Below are positions 1 through 8,335 of a stretch of DNA of 64,000 nt, in pieces. Both the position numbers and the translations under genes were made by a program. The notes beneath the pieces were generated by a model that made no database searches, was not told where the DNA came from, and was given only the letters and a program-made list of their open reading frames with translations. This DNA comes from Listeria ilorinensis (GTDB lineage: Bacteria; Bacillota; Bacilli; Lactobacillales; Listeriaceae): positions 18,388 to 82,387 of the forward strand of contig NZ_CAJYCN010000015.1 in the NCBI RefSeq assembly GCF_913566895.1, given 5' to 3'. How positions within the stretch are numbered: the first letter of the stretch is position 1; every line of letters begins with the position of its first letter.

Positions 1-850
1 CATACATGGCCTCTTCCGCGATTTCTGCCATGAGTTGGTTGCCAATCCCTGTCAATCGCTGCGCTTCTTGTACAATCACCACTCGACCTGTTTTTCTAAC
101 AGACGCTAAAATCGTATCAATATCGAAAGGCGCTACTGTTCGCAAATCGATCAATTCAACCGATATGCCCTCTTTTTCTAATACCTCAACGGCTTTTTTC
201 GATTCATGCACCATTGCGCCATAAGTAACGAGGGTAATATCCGTTCCCTCTTGAATGACATGTGCTTTGTCCAGTTCGATCAGATAAGTTTCTTCCGGCA
301 CTTCTTCTTTAATGGAACGATACAATTTCAAATGTTCCAGAAAATAGACTGGATCATTATTACGGATTGAGGCAGTAAGCAGACCCTTAGCATCATACGG
401 ACCGCTTGGGATAACTACACGGAGCCCTGGTGATTGGCTGAATAGTCCTTCCAAATTATCTGAATGCAGCTCTGGCGTACCTACACCTCCACCAAATGTT
501 GAACGAATCGTAACCGGTACACCTTCTTTTCCACCCATGCGATAGCGGTGACGAGCTAACTGCCCTAATAGACCATCGATCGCTTCCATTGTAAAACCTG
601 AAAACTGAATCTCGGGAACTGGACGGTAGCCTCCTAGGGCAAGTCCCATCGCAAGTCCGATAATACCCGATTCAGCTAGCGGCGTGTCAAACACACGATC
701 TGCCCCCAGCTTGGCACTCATTCCGTCTGTTACACGAAACACCCCGCCGTTTTTCCCGACATCTTCCCCAAACACCACAATCCGGTCATTTTTTTCCATT
801 TCCTGGGTTAAAGCTTCATTGATTGCTTGTACCATATTTTTAACTGCCAT
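1..850 (-). CDS. 2-oxoacid dehydrogenase E1 beta subunit (partial, C-terminus outside window)
   Basis: Reading the minus strand from an ATG at 850 gives a continuous frame to the window edge. It starts [20 protein letters not shown] and contains the [16 protein letters not shown] stretch typical of transketolase-like E1 beta chains of pyruvate, acetoin and branched-chain dehydrogenases. E1 beta pairs with E1 alpha to decarboxylate a 2-oxoacid on thiamine diphosphate and pass the acyl group to lipoyl-E2. A GGAGG lies eight bases before the start, and the gene begins two bases beyond the E1alpha stop, so the pair is translationally linked. About 283 codons are visible, so only the last part of a roughly 325-residue protein is missing. 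The substrate cannot be fixed from this. E2 is absent here and presumably lies beyond the left edge. Confidence 0.9.
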   Translation of the reverse strand, partial: MAVKNMVQAINEALTQEMEKNDRIVVFGEDVGKNGGVFRVTDGMSAKLGADRVFDTPLAESGIIGLAMGLALGGYRPVPEIQFSGFTMEAIDGLLGQLARHRYRMGGKEGVPVTIRSTFGGGVGTPELHSDNLEGLFSQSPGLRVVIPSGPYDAKGLLTASIRNNDPVYFLEHLKLYRSIKEEVPEETYLIELDKAHVIQEGTDITLVTYGAMVHESKKAVEVLEKEGISVELIDLRTVAPFDIDTILASVRKTGRVVIVQEAQRLTGIGNQLMAEIAEEAMY

Positions 851-852
851 CT

Positions 853-1956
853 TTAGTTTTCCTCCTTCGCTTCATAAAGTGCGATTTCTTTTTTAATTCG
901 CGCTGTCGGTTTTTCAAAAACATTGGCCAGTAGCTCCGATACTTTCTGTTTCGGCTCATTATCTGCTTCCTCTAGTGCTTGACTGACTTCGGCTACAGTT
1001 GCGTCAATAATTTCCTGTTCCAATTCTTCTGTCCAAATCCCTTTTTCTGTCAGATATTTTTTCATGCGGATCATGTAATCTTTTTGCAGCCACTCATCCA
1101 GCTCTTCTTGTGTTCGATATCTTGTAGGGTCATCGGATAAAGTATGCGGTCCGAAACGATAAGTCAAGGTTTCGATCAGCACCGGTCCATTTCCTGCTAA
1201 AGTATATTCTCTCGCCATTTTAGTTACTTCATAAATTGCTAGCGGGTCCATGCCGTCTACTTGAATACCGGGAATTCCTGCGGCAGCTGCTTTTTGTGCT
1301 AGCGTCTTGGCTTTGGTCTGCATGTCACGTGGTACAGAAATGCCATATTGATTATTTTGAACGATAAAGACGGTTTGTGCGCTGAATACACCGGCAAAAT
1401 TGATACCTTCGTAGAAATCTCCCTGAGAAGTACCGCCATCACCAATGTACGTCAGCGCAACCTGGTCTTTCGCATCCCGCTTATAGGCATAGCCTAAACC
1501 AGCAGCTTGCACATACTGGGAGCTAATAATCGTTTGAGCCGGCAAAGCATATACATTTTCAGGAAATATATTGGCTGCCCCGTGACCCCGATACCAAAGA
1601 ATAGCATTTTTCATCGGCATGCCATGCTGCACGAGCGGAATCAAATCGCGATATGTAGGCAGTAAGAAATCCGTTTTTTCCATTGCAAAAAGTGTGGCGA
1701 GCTGAGACGCTTCTTGTCCTTCAGAAGGAGGCAAATTTCCAATACGCCCCTGACGACCAGCTAGAATCAAACGTTCATTTACCGTTCGTCCCCAAACTAG
1801 TATTTTCATCAAGTCCACTAATTCTGTATCTGTTAAACTGCTTTTCGCTCCGTTATTGACAATTTTTCCATCAGCGTTCAAAATTTGGACCAAAGGAATG
1901 GCTGCTTCACTTTTTTTCACCATATCCGTAAATAATTGAAACGTATTTTTACTCAT
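853..1956 (-). CDS. 2-oxoacid (pyruvate/acetoin type) dehydrogenase E1 alpha subunit
   Basis: The 367-residue product has the normal length of a thiamine-diphosphate E1 alpha chain. The ThDP signature starts with [13 protein letters not shown] at about residue 170 and ends with the NNQYGIS asparagines roughly 30 residues later. The N-terminal half has the LPTYRDL and WYRGHGAAN stretches seen in PdhA/AcoA/BkdA-type proteins. It acts with E1beta (next gene) and the E3 encoded upstream. An EIIC-like membrane protein sits between E3 and E1alpha, which is not the order of a housekeeping pdhABCD operon. This suggests a second, substrate-inducible complex. Acetoin, pyruvate or a branched-chain oxoacid are all possible. 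Confidence 0.9.
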   Translation of the reverse strand: MSKNTFQLFTDMVKKSEAAIPLVQILNADGKIVNNGAKSSLTDTELVDLMKILVWGRTVNERLILAGRQGRIGNLPPSEGQEASQLATLFAMEKTDFLLPTYRDLIPLVQHGMPMKNAILWYRGHGAANIFPENVYALPAQTIISSQYVQAAGLGYAYKRDAKDQVALTYIGDGGTSQGDFYEGINFAGVFSAQTVFIVQNNQYGISVPRDMQTKAKTLAQKAAAAGIPGIQVDGMDPLAIYEVTKMAREYTLAGNGPVLIETLTYRFGPHTLSDDPTRYRTQEELDEWLQKDYMIRMKKYLTEKGIWTEELEQEIIDATVAEVSQALEEADNEPKQKVSELLANVFEKPTARIKKEIALYEAKEEN

Positions 1957-1975
1957 TATTCGACACTCCTTTTTA

Positions 1976-3019
1976 TTAATTGAAGTCTAATTTGTAATCT
2001 TCTGAACTTGATATTCCTAATTTTTGATTAAATAGATATTTAAAGACGAATCCTAATGCCACAGGTACAATCACAAAAGCAATCACGACTTTCACAATAT
2101 TCCCAACACTCCAGCCGTCCGTGGCCAGTGCCAAAGCATTTATCGGACCAATCAACCCACTGAAGCCAAAACCAGCACTGAACGGCGTCCCTTTCAAATC
2201 AAGGAAAACAGCAAGTGAACCTGTAATGGCGGCATTGCAAAGGATCGGCAGCATAATTTTCGGCTTCTTCAATACATTTGCCATCTGCATCTTAGGAGAA
2301 CCAATAAAGTGGGCCAATGAGGTTGGAATTGAGTTAACCTGCCAGCCAGCTATGCATAAGCCAAAGCCCGCTGCACAAACACCTAAATTAGCAGCACCCG
2401 AAGCTACACCTGATAGTGAGATTGCCATTGCGATTCCAACCGTTGCAATGGGAGAGACGATCATCATGGAAAACATCAAAGCAATCGCGATCGCCATCGG
2501 AATCGGCTGTAGCTCTGTCAATGTGGCGATAAATTGTCCCAGCATCGTTGTAATATATTTGACGTAGGGAAGAATCAGTAGTCCTAATCCGCCGCCCACG
2601 ACTGTTACGATTGCCGGAATGACTAAAATCGTGAATGCTTGCAATTTTTCGCCCAATAGAATGATAATCAGTGCAGCAATAACAGCTGTCAGCCCCGTAT
2701 TGATAACATCACCGGATCCCTGAAAGATAAAGCCACCATCCGGATTCACGCGTGCCACTCCTGACCCAATAACGCAGGCCATTCCTAATGAACCTATCTG
2801 AATCGGTGTAAATTTAAAATTTAGCGCTACTGCAACTCCCACTACGATCGGCATCAGTGACTGCGCGATCCCGGTTGCAACCAAACCAAAGGACCAGCCC
2901 AGCGCTTTTGACAATTCACTGAGTAACGCACCCGGAATGAGTGAGACTACAACTCCTAGGGCAATTCCGTTTAGAATATTCATGGTGAACGCTTTCGGCT
3001 TAACAGTTTTAATCGACAT
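1976..3019 (-). CDS. EIIC-like (PTS_EIIC_2 family) membrane transporter
   Basis: A 347-residue, strongly hydrophobic protein with about ten predicted membrane segments, many glycine and alanine residues, and a short charged C-terminus. The composition and the repeated GVA/GSGVARV-type loops resemble the PTS_EIIC_2 family, membrane proteins related to PTS EIIC domains. No IIA or IIB partner is encoded nearby, so it may work as a non-phosphorylating permease. It lies between E3 and E1alpha with gaps of about 20-30 bases, so it is probably co-transcribed and may import the oxoacid or a precursor. The start is an ATG with a GGAG-type site just upstream. The substrate is unknown. Confidence 0.7.
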   Translation of the reverse strand: MSIKTVKPKAFTMNILNGIALGVVVSLIPGALLSELSKALGWSFGLVATGIAQSLMPIVVGVAVALNFKFTPIQIGSLGMACVIGSGVARVNPDGGFIFQGSGDVINTGLTAVIAALIIILLGEKLQAFTILVIPAIVTVVGGGLGLLILPYVKYITTMLGQFIATLTELQPIPMAIAIALMFSMMIVSPIATVGIAMAISLSGVASGAANLGVCAAGFGLCIAGWQVNSIPTSLAHFIGSPKMQMANVLKKPKIMLPILCNAAITGSLAVFLDLKGTPFSAGFGFSGLIGPINALALATDGWSVGNIVKVVIAFVIVPVALGFVFKYLFNQKLGISSSEDYKLDFN

Positions 3020-3048
3020 GTTCTCATCTCCTATAAATAAAAATCATT

Positions 3049-4455
3049 TTAAATATGCATTGGCAAACCCAGTCCGACTTCTGCTGCTTCCATTACTACT
3101 TCACTAATTGTTGGATGCGGATGGATCGTTAGCGCAATATCTTCTAACGTCGCGCCTGTCTCTATTGCCAGCGTTATTTCAGAAATGAGATCACTTGCAT
3201 TCACACCAGCAATTTGACCGCCCAGTATCTCCCCAGTTTCTTTGTCGCTGACGATCTGGATCAGCCCTTCCGTTTTCCCCATTGAAAGCGCTCGACCATT
3301 CCCTTGAAACGGAAATTCTGCTATACTTGCAGTGTAGCCCATCTTCTCCGCTTCGACTTTTGTAAGACCTGTCGCAGCTAGTTCAGGCTCTGTGAAACAA
3401 ACTGCTGGAATAGCCTGATAATCAAGCGAGACATTTTCTCCGCTAATAGCCTCAGCCGCAACCTTTGCTTCGTAACTTGCTTTATGTGCCAGCGCTACTC
3501 CCGGCACGATATCTCCAATTGCATAGACATTTTCTAAAGATGTCTGGCAGCGCTCATCAATGATGACCAATCCTTTATCATCCATTTTAATTCCCACACG
3601 TTCCAGACCTAATTCACTTGTGTTTGGTTTGCGGCCTACAGAAACTAGCACATAGTCACATATGATTTCTCTTTCTTCTCCATCTACTTCATAGACTACC
3701 GTGACTTGTTCATCTGTAGAGACGGCTTTTTTGGCAAAAGCATTTGTTTCAATTTTTACATGCATTTTTTTAAAGGATTTCTCTACAAAGGCTACCATTT
3801 TCTTATCAAAATTAGGCAAAATGGCGTTTTGACTTTCTAAAATAGTCACCTCTGTACCAAAATTCGCAAAGACTCCTGCTAGTTCACTACCTATATAGCC
3901 GCCTCCGATCACAACAAGTCTTTTCGGCAGCTCTGCCAAATTCAATAGCCCAGTGGAATCTAGCACCCTCTGTCCAAACTTAAACCCAGGAATTTCAATA
4001 GGCGAGCTCCCTGTGGCAATAATGACATGTTTGAATGTATAGGTCTCTCCACCGAATTCATGCATCACGCGAATCCGTTTATCGTCCATGAAGTAGCCTG
4101 TACCTTGAATGACTTCCACCTTGTTTTTCTTCAGTAAGAATTCCACTCCATCCGTCAGCTTTCGTACGACCTGATTGTCTTTCCAATCCTGTATATCAGC
4201 AAAATCCAGACTTACCTGTTCAGCTTGAATCCCTGCAAACGGTGAATCTTTCATCCGACTATAGTGGTGACTTGCTTCAATCAATGCCTTTGACGGTATA
4301 CAGCCCACATTCAAGCATGTTCCACCAATTTCTCCTTTCTCAATCAATGTAACTGTTTGTCCTAGTTGAGCTGCCCTTATTGCTGCAATATAGCCGCCAG
4401 GACCGGCGCCAATGACTACTGTATCCAAATTTGATTCAAAATCTCCCACAACCAT
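3049..4455 (-). CDS. lpdA: Dihydrolipoyl dehydrogenase (E3)
   Basis: A 468-residue flavoprotein disulfide reductase that reoxidises dihydrolipoamide with NAD. It has the FAD-binding GAGPGG near residue 17, the redox-active disulfide in GGTCLNVGCIPSK at about residues 43-55, the NAD-binding GGGYIGSE near residue 184, and the C-terminal HPHPTISE motif carrying the catalytic His-Glu pair. All key residues are present. It is the first gene of the minus-strand operon and is divergent from a LysR regulator, whose product probably controls it. E3 coming first in the operon is unusual for a housekeeping complex. The lpdA symbol is generic. Confidence 0.93.
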   Translation of the reverse strand: MVVGDFESNLDTVVIGAGPGGYIAAIRAAQLGQTVTLIEKGEIGGTCLNVGCIPSKALIEASHHYSRMKDSPFAGIQAEQVSLDFADIQDWKDNQVVRKLTDGVEFLLKKNKVEVIQGTGYFMDDKRIRVMHEFGGETYTFKHVIIATGSSPIEIPGFKFGQRVLDSTGLLNLAELPKRLVVIGGGYIGSELAGVFANFGTEVTILESQNAILPNFDKKMVAFVEKSFKKMHVKIETNAFAKKAVSTDEQVTVVYEVDGEEREIICDYVLVSVGRKPNTSELGLERVGIKMDDKGLVIIDERCQTSLENVYAIGDIVPGVALAHKASYEAKVAAEAISGENVSLDYQAIPAVCFTEPELAATGLTKVEAEKMGYTASIAEFPFQGNGRALSMGKTEGLIQIVSDKETGEILGGQIAGVNASDLISEITLAIETGATLEDIALTIHPHPTISEVVMEAAEVGLGLPMHI

Positions 4456-4498
4456 ACCTGCACACCCTTCTTCCTGTTTTATGAAGTCACTCTAACAA

Positions 4499-4530
4499 AG
4501 TAAGCGTTTTCTTGTTTCGCTTTTAGTATA
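4499..4530 (-). promoter_or_regulatory. Probable operon promoter -10 with a downstream cre-like site
   Basis: On the minus strand TATACT (4530-4525) is a good -10 for the lpdA operon. No strong -35 is visible, which fits an activator-dependent promoter and a divergent LysR gene. Just downstream, AGAAAACGCTTACT (4512-4499) matches the CcpA cre core TGNAANCGNTNNCN except for the first base. A cre at about +6 to +19 would suit road-block repression by preferred sugars. This comes from reading the sequence only. Confidence 0.45.
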
Positions 4531-4602
4531 GTCTTAATTATTCCAAATATGAAATTGATTAATTTTATAGATAGATAAAATTCTTAAAAAGGCATGGTGT
4601 TT

Positions 4603-5505
4603 ATGGAACTTAGACAATTACGTTATTTCATTGAAATTATCAATGCGCAAAACTATTCTCGGGCTGCTAAAAACTTATTTATTACACAGCCCACGTTATC
4701 TTGGAATATGAACAAACTTCAAAATGAATTAGGCACTAAATTACTGTATCAAGTCGGAAATAAAGTGATGCCCACAACGGCGGGGAATACTTTATTTAAG
4801 AGCGGACAAATGGTTTTAGAGGAGTTCGAGAAAATGATCATTTCAATCGAATCTGATCAGGCATATGAAAAAAAAGAACTGGTTATTGGCTCTAATGCCG
4901 TTATCTCTCCCGTTTTCATGCCGCTTATCCAACAATTCTTAACAATCTACCCTAACTTTTCTATTACGATAGAAGAATCTGGATCAATCAAAACACAAAA
5001 AAAAGTAGCTACTGAAGAATTAGAAATTGGGATTGTTTCATTTCCGATCGTCGAGACTGAATTAGAGGTGGAAAAAAATATTTTTCATACTTTCGCCTAT
5101 GATGCCCACATTGTGATGCTCAAAAATCATCCGCTGGCAAAAACACACAAAATAAGTATTAAGGATTTAAAAAATGAAGTATTCTGCTCGATGAGTAAAG
5201 ACTATGTCCTGTGGCACGTTTTAAAGGAAAAGGCCCGCGAGAATGGTTTTTCTCCCAATATCGCTTTGCTGAGTAATAATTATGAAGTATTGATTCAACA
5301 TGTTTTGAAAAATAATTCCATCGCAATTCTGCCTATCCAATTAAAAAAAACATATGATCAGCAATCATTGGTTTGGATACCAATAGAAGATAAAATTAAG
5401 CCCTTTGATATCGTGGTCATTCACAAAAGGAACAAGCCCCTGAGTCCGATAGCTGCACTTTGCCTAGAATTCATCACGAATCAGAAAATCGAACAGCATG
5501 AATAA
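4603..5505 (+). CDS. LysR-family transcriptional regulator
   Basis: A 300-residue protein from the ATG at 4603, giving MELRQLRYFIEIINAQNYSR, the classic LysR N-terminal winged helix-turn-helix (AAKNLFITQPTLSWNMNKLQ). A substrate-binding domain of two alpha/beta lobes follows (from about residue 90). An in-frame ATG nine bases earlier is possible but poorly spaced from a ribosome site. The gene is divergent from the dehydrogenase operon and upstream of the D-2-hydroxyacid dehydrogenase, so it probably controls one or both. The co-inducer is unknown. Length and domain order are normal. Confidence 0.88.
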   Translation: MELRQLRYFIEIINAQNYSRAAKNLFITQPTLSWNMNKLQNELGTKLLYQVGNKVMPTTAGNTLFKSGQMVLEEFEKMIISIESDQAYEKKELVIGSNAVISPVFMPLIQQFLTIYPNFSITIEESGSIKTQKKVATEELEIGIVSFPIVETELEVEKNIFHTFAYDAHIVMLKNHPLAKTHKISIKDLKNEVFCSMSKDYVLWHVLKEKARENGFSPNIALLSNNYEVLIQHVLKNNSIAILPIQLKKTYDQQSLVWIPIEDKIKPFDIVVIHKRNKPLSPIAALCLEFITNQKIEQHE

Positions 5506-5595
5506 ATCAATACCTCTATAAAAAATATCGATTGGTCAGACTCTCTATTAGCCCATATACTATAAGTGATTAAAGAAGCCAAGGGGTGACAGACG

Positions 5596-6594
5596 ATGAC
5601 GAAAATTTTAATGATGGGTACAAGAAAAGATGAAACATTATTTGCAAATCAGTGGGCGAAAGATCATGATGTCTCTTTGACCACCTCCACAGAATTTCTA
5701 AATAATGAGACTTATCATTTGCTAAAAGGTTTCGATGGCTTGTGTTTACAACAAACGATGGGGCTGCCTGATGATATGTATGCTCGCTTAAAGAAAGATG
5801 GTTTCACACAGATTGCACAACGATCCGCTGGCGTAGATATGTATCATTTAGAAGAAGCCAAGAGACAAGGCATCAAAATCACCAATATTCCTGCCTATTC
5901 ACCCAATTCCGTAGCAGAATTCGTGGTCAGCAGCGCGCTCAATGCGATCCGCCACACGCATGCGATCCAAAATCGCGTTTCAAAACATGATTTCAGTTGG
6001 GATCAGTCTATTCTATCTAGAGAAATTCGTTCTTTGACAATCGGTATTTTAGGTACTGGGAAAATCGGACAGATCGCTGCTCAAATTTTCAAAGGCTTTG
6101 GCGCCACAGTTATCGGCTACGACCTTTATCAAAATAAAAGCGCGAAGAATTTTCTGACTTATAAAGATGATTTTGACGACTTTTTAAAAAAATCAGATAT
6201 TATTACGATCCATATGCCCTTGACCCCGGAAAACTATCATCAATTTAACGAAGAGGCTTTGAAGAAAATGAAGCCCGGTGCTATCTTGATCAATGCTGCT
6301 CGTGGAGGGATTGTAGATACAAAAGCCCTGCTTAAAATGGTGGATTCTGGCCATTTAAGTTATTGTGTATTAGATACTTATGAGAACGAGATGCCTTTTG
6401 TAACTAAAGATTGGACTGAAAAATCCTTAGAAGATCCTGTATTAGAAGCTTTATTAGAGCATGAAAACATTCAATACACACCCCATATTGCCTTCTATAC
6501 AGATATGGCAATTGAAAACCTCGTCTGTGGCGGCCTGCAAGCTTGTTTGGATATTTTGAAAACAGGGGATAGTGCGTATGTTGTGAACCGTTAA
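5596..6594 (+). CDS. D-2-hydroxyacid dehydrogenase (D-lactate dehydrogenase-like)
   Basis: The 332-residue product is the usual length for the NAD-dependent D-2-hydroxyacid dehydrogenase family. The Rossmann motif GILGTGKIGQ lies near residue 150. The substrate-binding and catalytic arginine is in NAARGGIVD (about 237), followed by a family glutamate near 264 and the catalytic histidine in TPHIAFYT (about 296). It reduces a 2-oxoacid to the D-hydroxyacid: pyruvate, or bulkier oxoacids such as oxoisocaproate. The start has a strong AAGGGGTGA site. It sits beside a 2-oxoacid dehydrogenase operon and is followed by a bidirectional terminator, so it may drain or supply the same oxoacid. D-LDH versus hydroxyisocaproate dehydrogenase cannot be settled by eye. 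Confidence 0.88.
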   Translation: MTKILMMGTRKDETLFANQWAKDHDVSLTTSTEFLNNETYHLLKGFDGLCLQQTMGLPDDMYARLKKDGFTQIAQRSAGVDMYHLEEAKRQGIKITNIPAYSPNSVAEFVVSSALNAIRHTHAIQNRVSKHDFSWDQSILSREIRSLTIGILGTGKIGQIAAQIFKGFGATVIGYDLYQNKSAKNFLTYKDDFDDFLKKSDIITIHMPLTPENYHQFNEEALKKMKPGAILINAARGGIVDTKALLKMVDSGHLSYCVLDTYENEMPFVTKDWTEKSLEDPVLEALLEHENIQYTPHIAFYTDMAIENLVCGGLQACLDILKTGDSAYVVNR

Positions 6595-6610
6595 TCAACG
6601 CTGTAAAAAT

Positions 6611-6660
6611 AAAAAACATGCTGGAAGGCTACCTGAAAAAGCTGTTCCAGCATGTTTTTT
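6611..6660. terminator. Bidirectional intrinsic terminator
   Basis: The arms AAAAAACATGCTGGAA (6611-6626) and TTCCAGCATGTTTTTT (6645-6660) are perfect reverse complements with A and T tracts outside. The hairpin can stop transcription from the D-hydroxyacid dehydrogenase gene on one strand and from the sugar operon on the other. Confidence 0.9.
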
Positions 6661-6664
6661 ATTT

Positions 6665-8332
6665 TTATATCATTTTCACCCAAGCAAAACCATACGGCGG
6701 CAATTGATAGCGACCAGATACAGACTCACCTGAAAGCAGTTCTTTTCCAGCAGGCACATCCAATATAACTGTTTGATCACTCACATTGGTGTAACAGTAA
6801 ATCGTTTCCTCCCGATGTGTACGCTGAATCGCCAGCACTGGAAGATCCAATGGCTCGATTTCCTGCTTGCCATATGGAGAAAAAGCTTTTTCCTGTCCAC
6901 GGATCGTCATCATTTTTTCAATACCAGAATAAATTTGATTTCTGCGACTGCCAGGATCGCTCAGTTCTTTCAGCAATACATCCAGCGGCAATTTTTCACG
7001 ATTGATGCGCCGTGCAATCCCAGATTCTTCCGCACCAGCACGGTCACCAGTCGAGCCATACAGCGAATGATAGTAAATAGCCGGAACCCCTATGAACGAA
7101 AGCAGAATGTGATGAGCCGCCAGCATTTTCTGGACAGCTAGCTCATCACTTTCCCCCTTGTTCCGCAGTGCATCTGAATAATTGATATTCAGCTCATAAA
7201 TGGATTTTTTACCATCTGCATCTGTTTTATATGAAATGAAGCCGCCATTTTCCTCGACTTTCTGAGCCAGCAATTGTCGATCCTCATCGCTAAGCAACCC
7301 CTCTGTCGGCCGCAAGCCTATTCCATCATGCGATGCCAAAAAATTGAAATAGGTCGCTTCATCAGACACAGCCCCTATTGTTTTGGCCCATTGTTGTAGC
7401 GGCTTCACATCATGCGTCGTAAAACTGTACAAGACAAGCGGCGGCAATGAGAATTGGTACACCATATTAGCTTCATTATGCCCATCACCGAAATACTGAA
7501 TATTTTCCTGATGCGGCACATTTGTTTCTGTAATGATTTGCGTGCCCGGTGCCACAAAATCTGCCAGCAGCCGCCAAATTTGGATGACCGCATGAGTTTG
7601 CGGCAGATGCATGCAAGTCGTGCCGGACTCTTTCCATAAGAATCCGATCGCATCCAAGCGAATCGATTGTGCCCCTTTTTGAAGATAGGATAGCAGCACA
7701 TTTGTCAGGCGGACAAACATTTGTGGGTCTTTGACATTCACATCCACCTGATCCTCGCTGAATGTCGTCCAAACTTTCTTGCTGTCAAATGTATGAAACA
7801 GCGGGGAAGTCCGCGGACGCACGACATTGGTCGTATCAAAATCGGCTTCACGTTCAACAAACGCCTGCTCAAATCCCGGTTTCTCTGCCAAGAAAGCCTG
7901 AAACCATTCGCTCGACTTGGACATGTGGTTAGCCACAAAATCGAACATCAACTGAAAGTCCTCATGTAGACGTTCAATATCCTCCCAGTTGCCCAATTCA
8001 GGATTGATTGCTTCATAATCTGTGACCGAGAAACCATCGTCCGAAGTATAAGGGAACATTGGTAATAGATGGACATCCGTGACAACCCCTTTGCCATGTA
8101 CCTTCAATAGTTTGGATAAGGCTGCAAGCGGAGTTATATTTTTCTGCAAAATACTGTCCCCATAAGTGATCAAATACAGATTCTTTTCAGAAAGGCTTGC
8201 TGCCCTCTTCTCTTCTGCTGAAAATGAAGCCACAGACCGAAGCAGCTGGTCATACACCCAGTCGCAAGCCTCCGAAGTAAAAAGTGTACGTAATTGGCGC
8301 TTCAACTGCTCTTCAAAAAGGTTTCTGTTCAT
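6665..8332 (-). CDS. GH13 subfamily-18-type sugar phosphorylase (sucrose/glucosylglycerate phosphorylase-like)
   Basis: A 555-residue alpha-amylase-fold protein. The GH13 catalytic residues can be located: nucleophile Asp227 in IRLDAIGF, acid/base Glu269 in ITETNVP, and transition-state Asp336 in ASHDGIGL. The LITYGDS, VHLLPMFPYTSDDGFSV and RRINRE segments are those of GH13_18 phosphorylases, which cleave sucrose, glucosylglycerate or related glucosides with phosphate to release glucose 1-phosphate. It is the last gene of the operon, its ATG two bases from the mannosidase stop, with GGAGGG about 11 bases ahead. Being next to a mannosylglycerate-type PTS and an alpha-mannosidase favours a glycosylglycerate substrate, but that is inference. 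It is cytoplasmic, with no signal peptide. Confidence 0.82.
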   Translation of the reverse strand: MNRNLFEEQLKRQLRTLFTSEACDWVYDQLLRSVASFSAEEKRAASLSEKNLYLITYGDSILQKNITPLAALSKLLKVHGKGVVTDVHLLPMFPYTSDDGFSVTDYEAINPELGNWEDIERLHEDFQLMFDFVANHMSKSSEWFQAFLAEKPGFEQAFVEREADFDTTNVVRPRTSPLFHTFDSKKVWTTFSEDQVDVNVKDPQMFVRLTNVLLSYLQKGAQSIRLDAIGFLWKESGTTCMHLPQTHAVIQIWRLLADFVAPGTQIITETNVPHQENIQYFGDGHNEANMVYQFSLPPLVLYSFTTHDVKPLQQWAKTIGAVSDEATYFNFLASHDGIGLRPTEGLLSDEDRQLLAQKVEENGGFISYKTDADGKKSIYELNINYSDALRNKGESDELAVQKMLAAHHILLSFIGVPAIYYHSLYGSTGDRAGAEESGIARRINREKLPLDVLLKELSDPGSRRNQIYSGIEKMMTIRGQEKAFSPYGKQEIEPLDLPVLAIQRTHREETIYCYTNVSDQTVILDVPAGKELLSGESVSGRYQLPPYGFAWVKMI

Positions 8333-8335
8333 CGT

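Noticed and set aside
2121..2567. Plus-strand frame antisense to the EIIC-like gene
   Set aside because: Shadow of a GC-biased membrane gene; no ribosome site and no recognisable domain. The same applies to long antisense frames at 9554-10186, 8732-9211, 18206-18703, 41278-41745 and 57030-57647.
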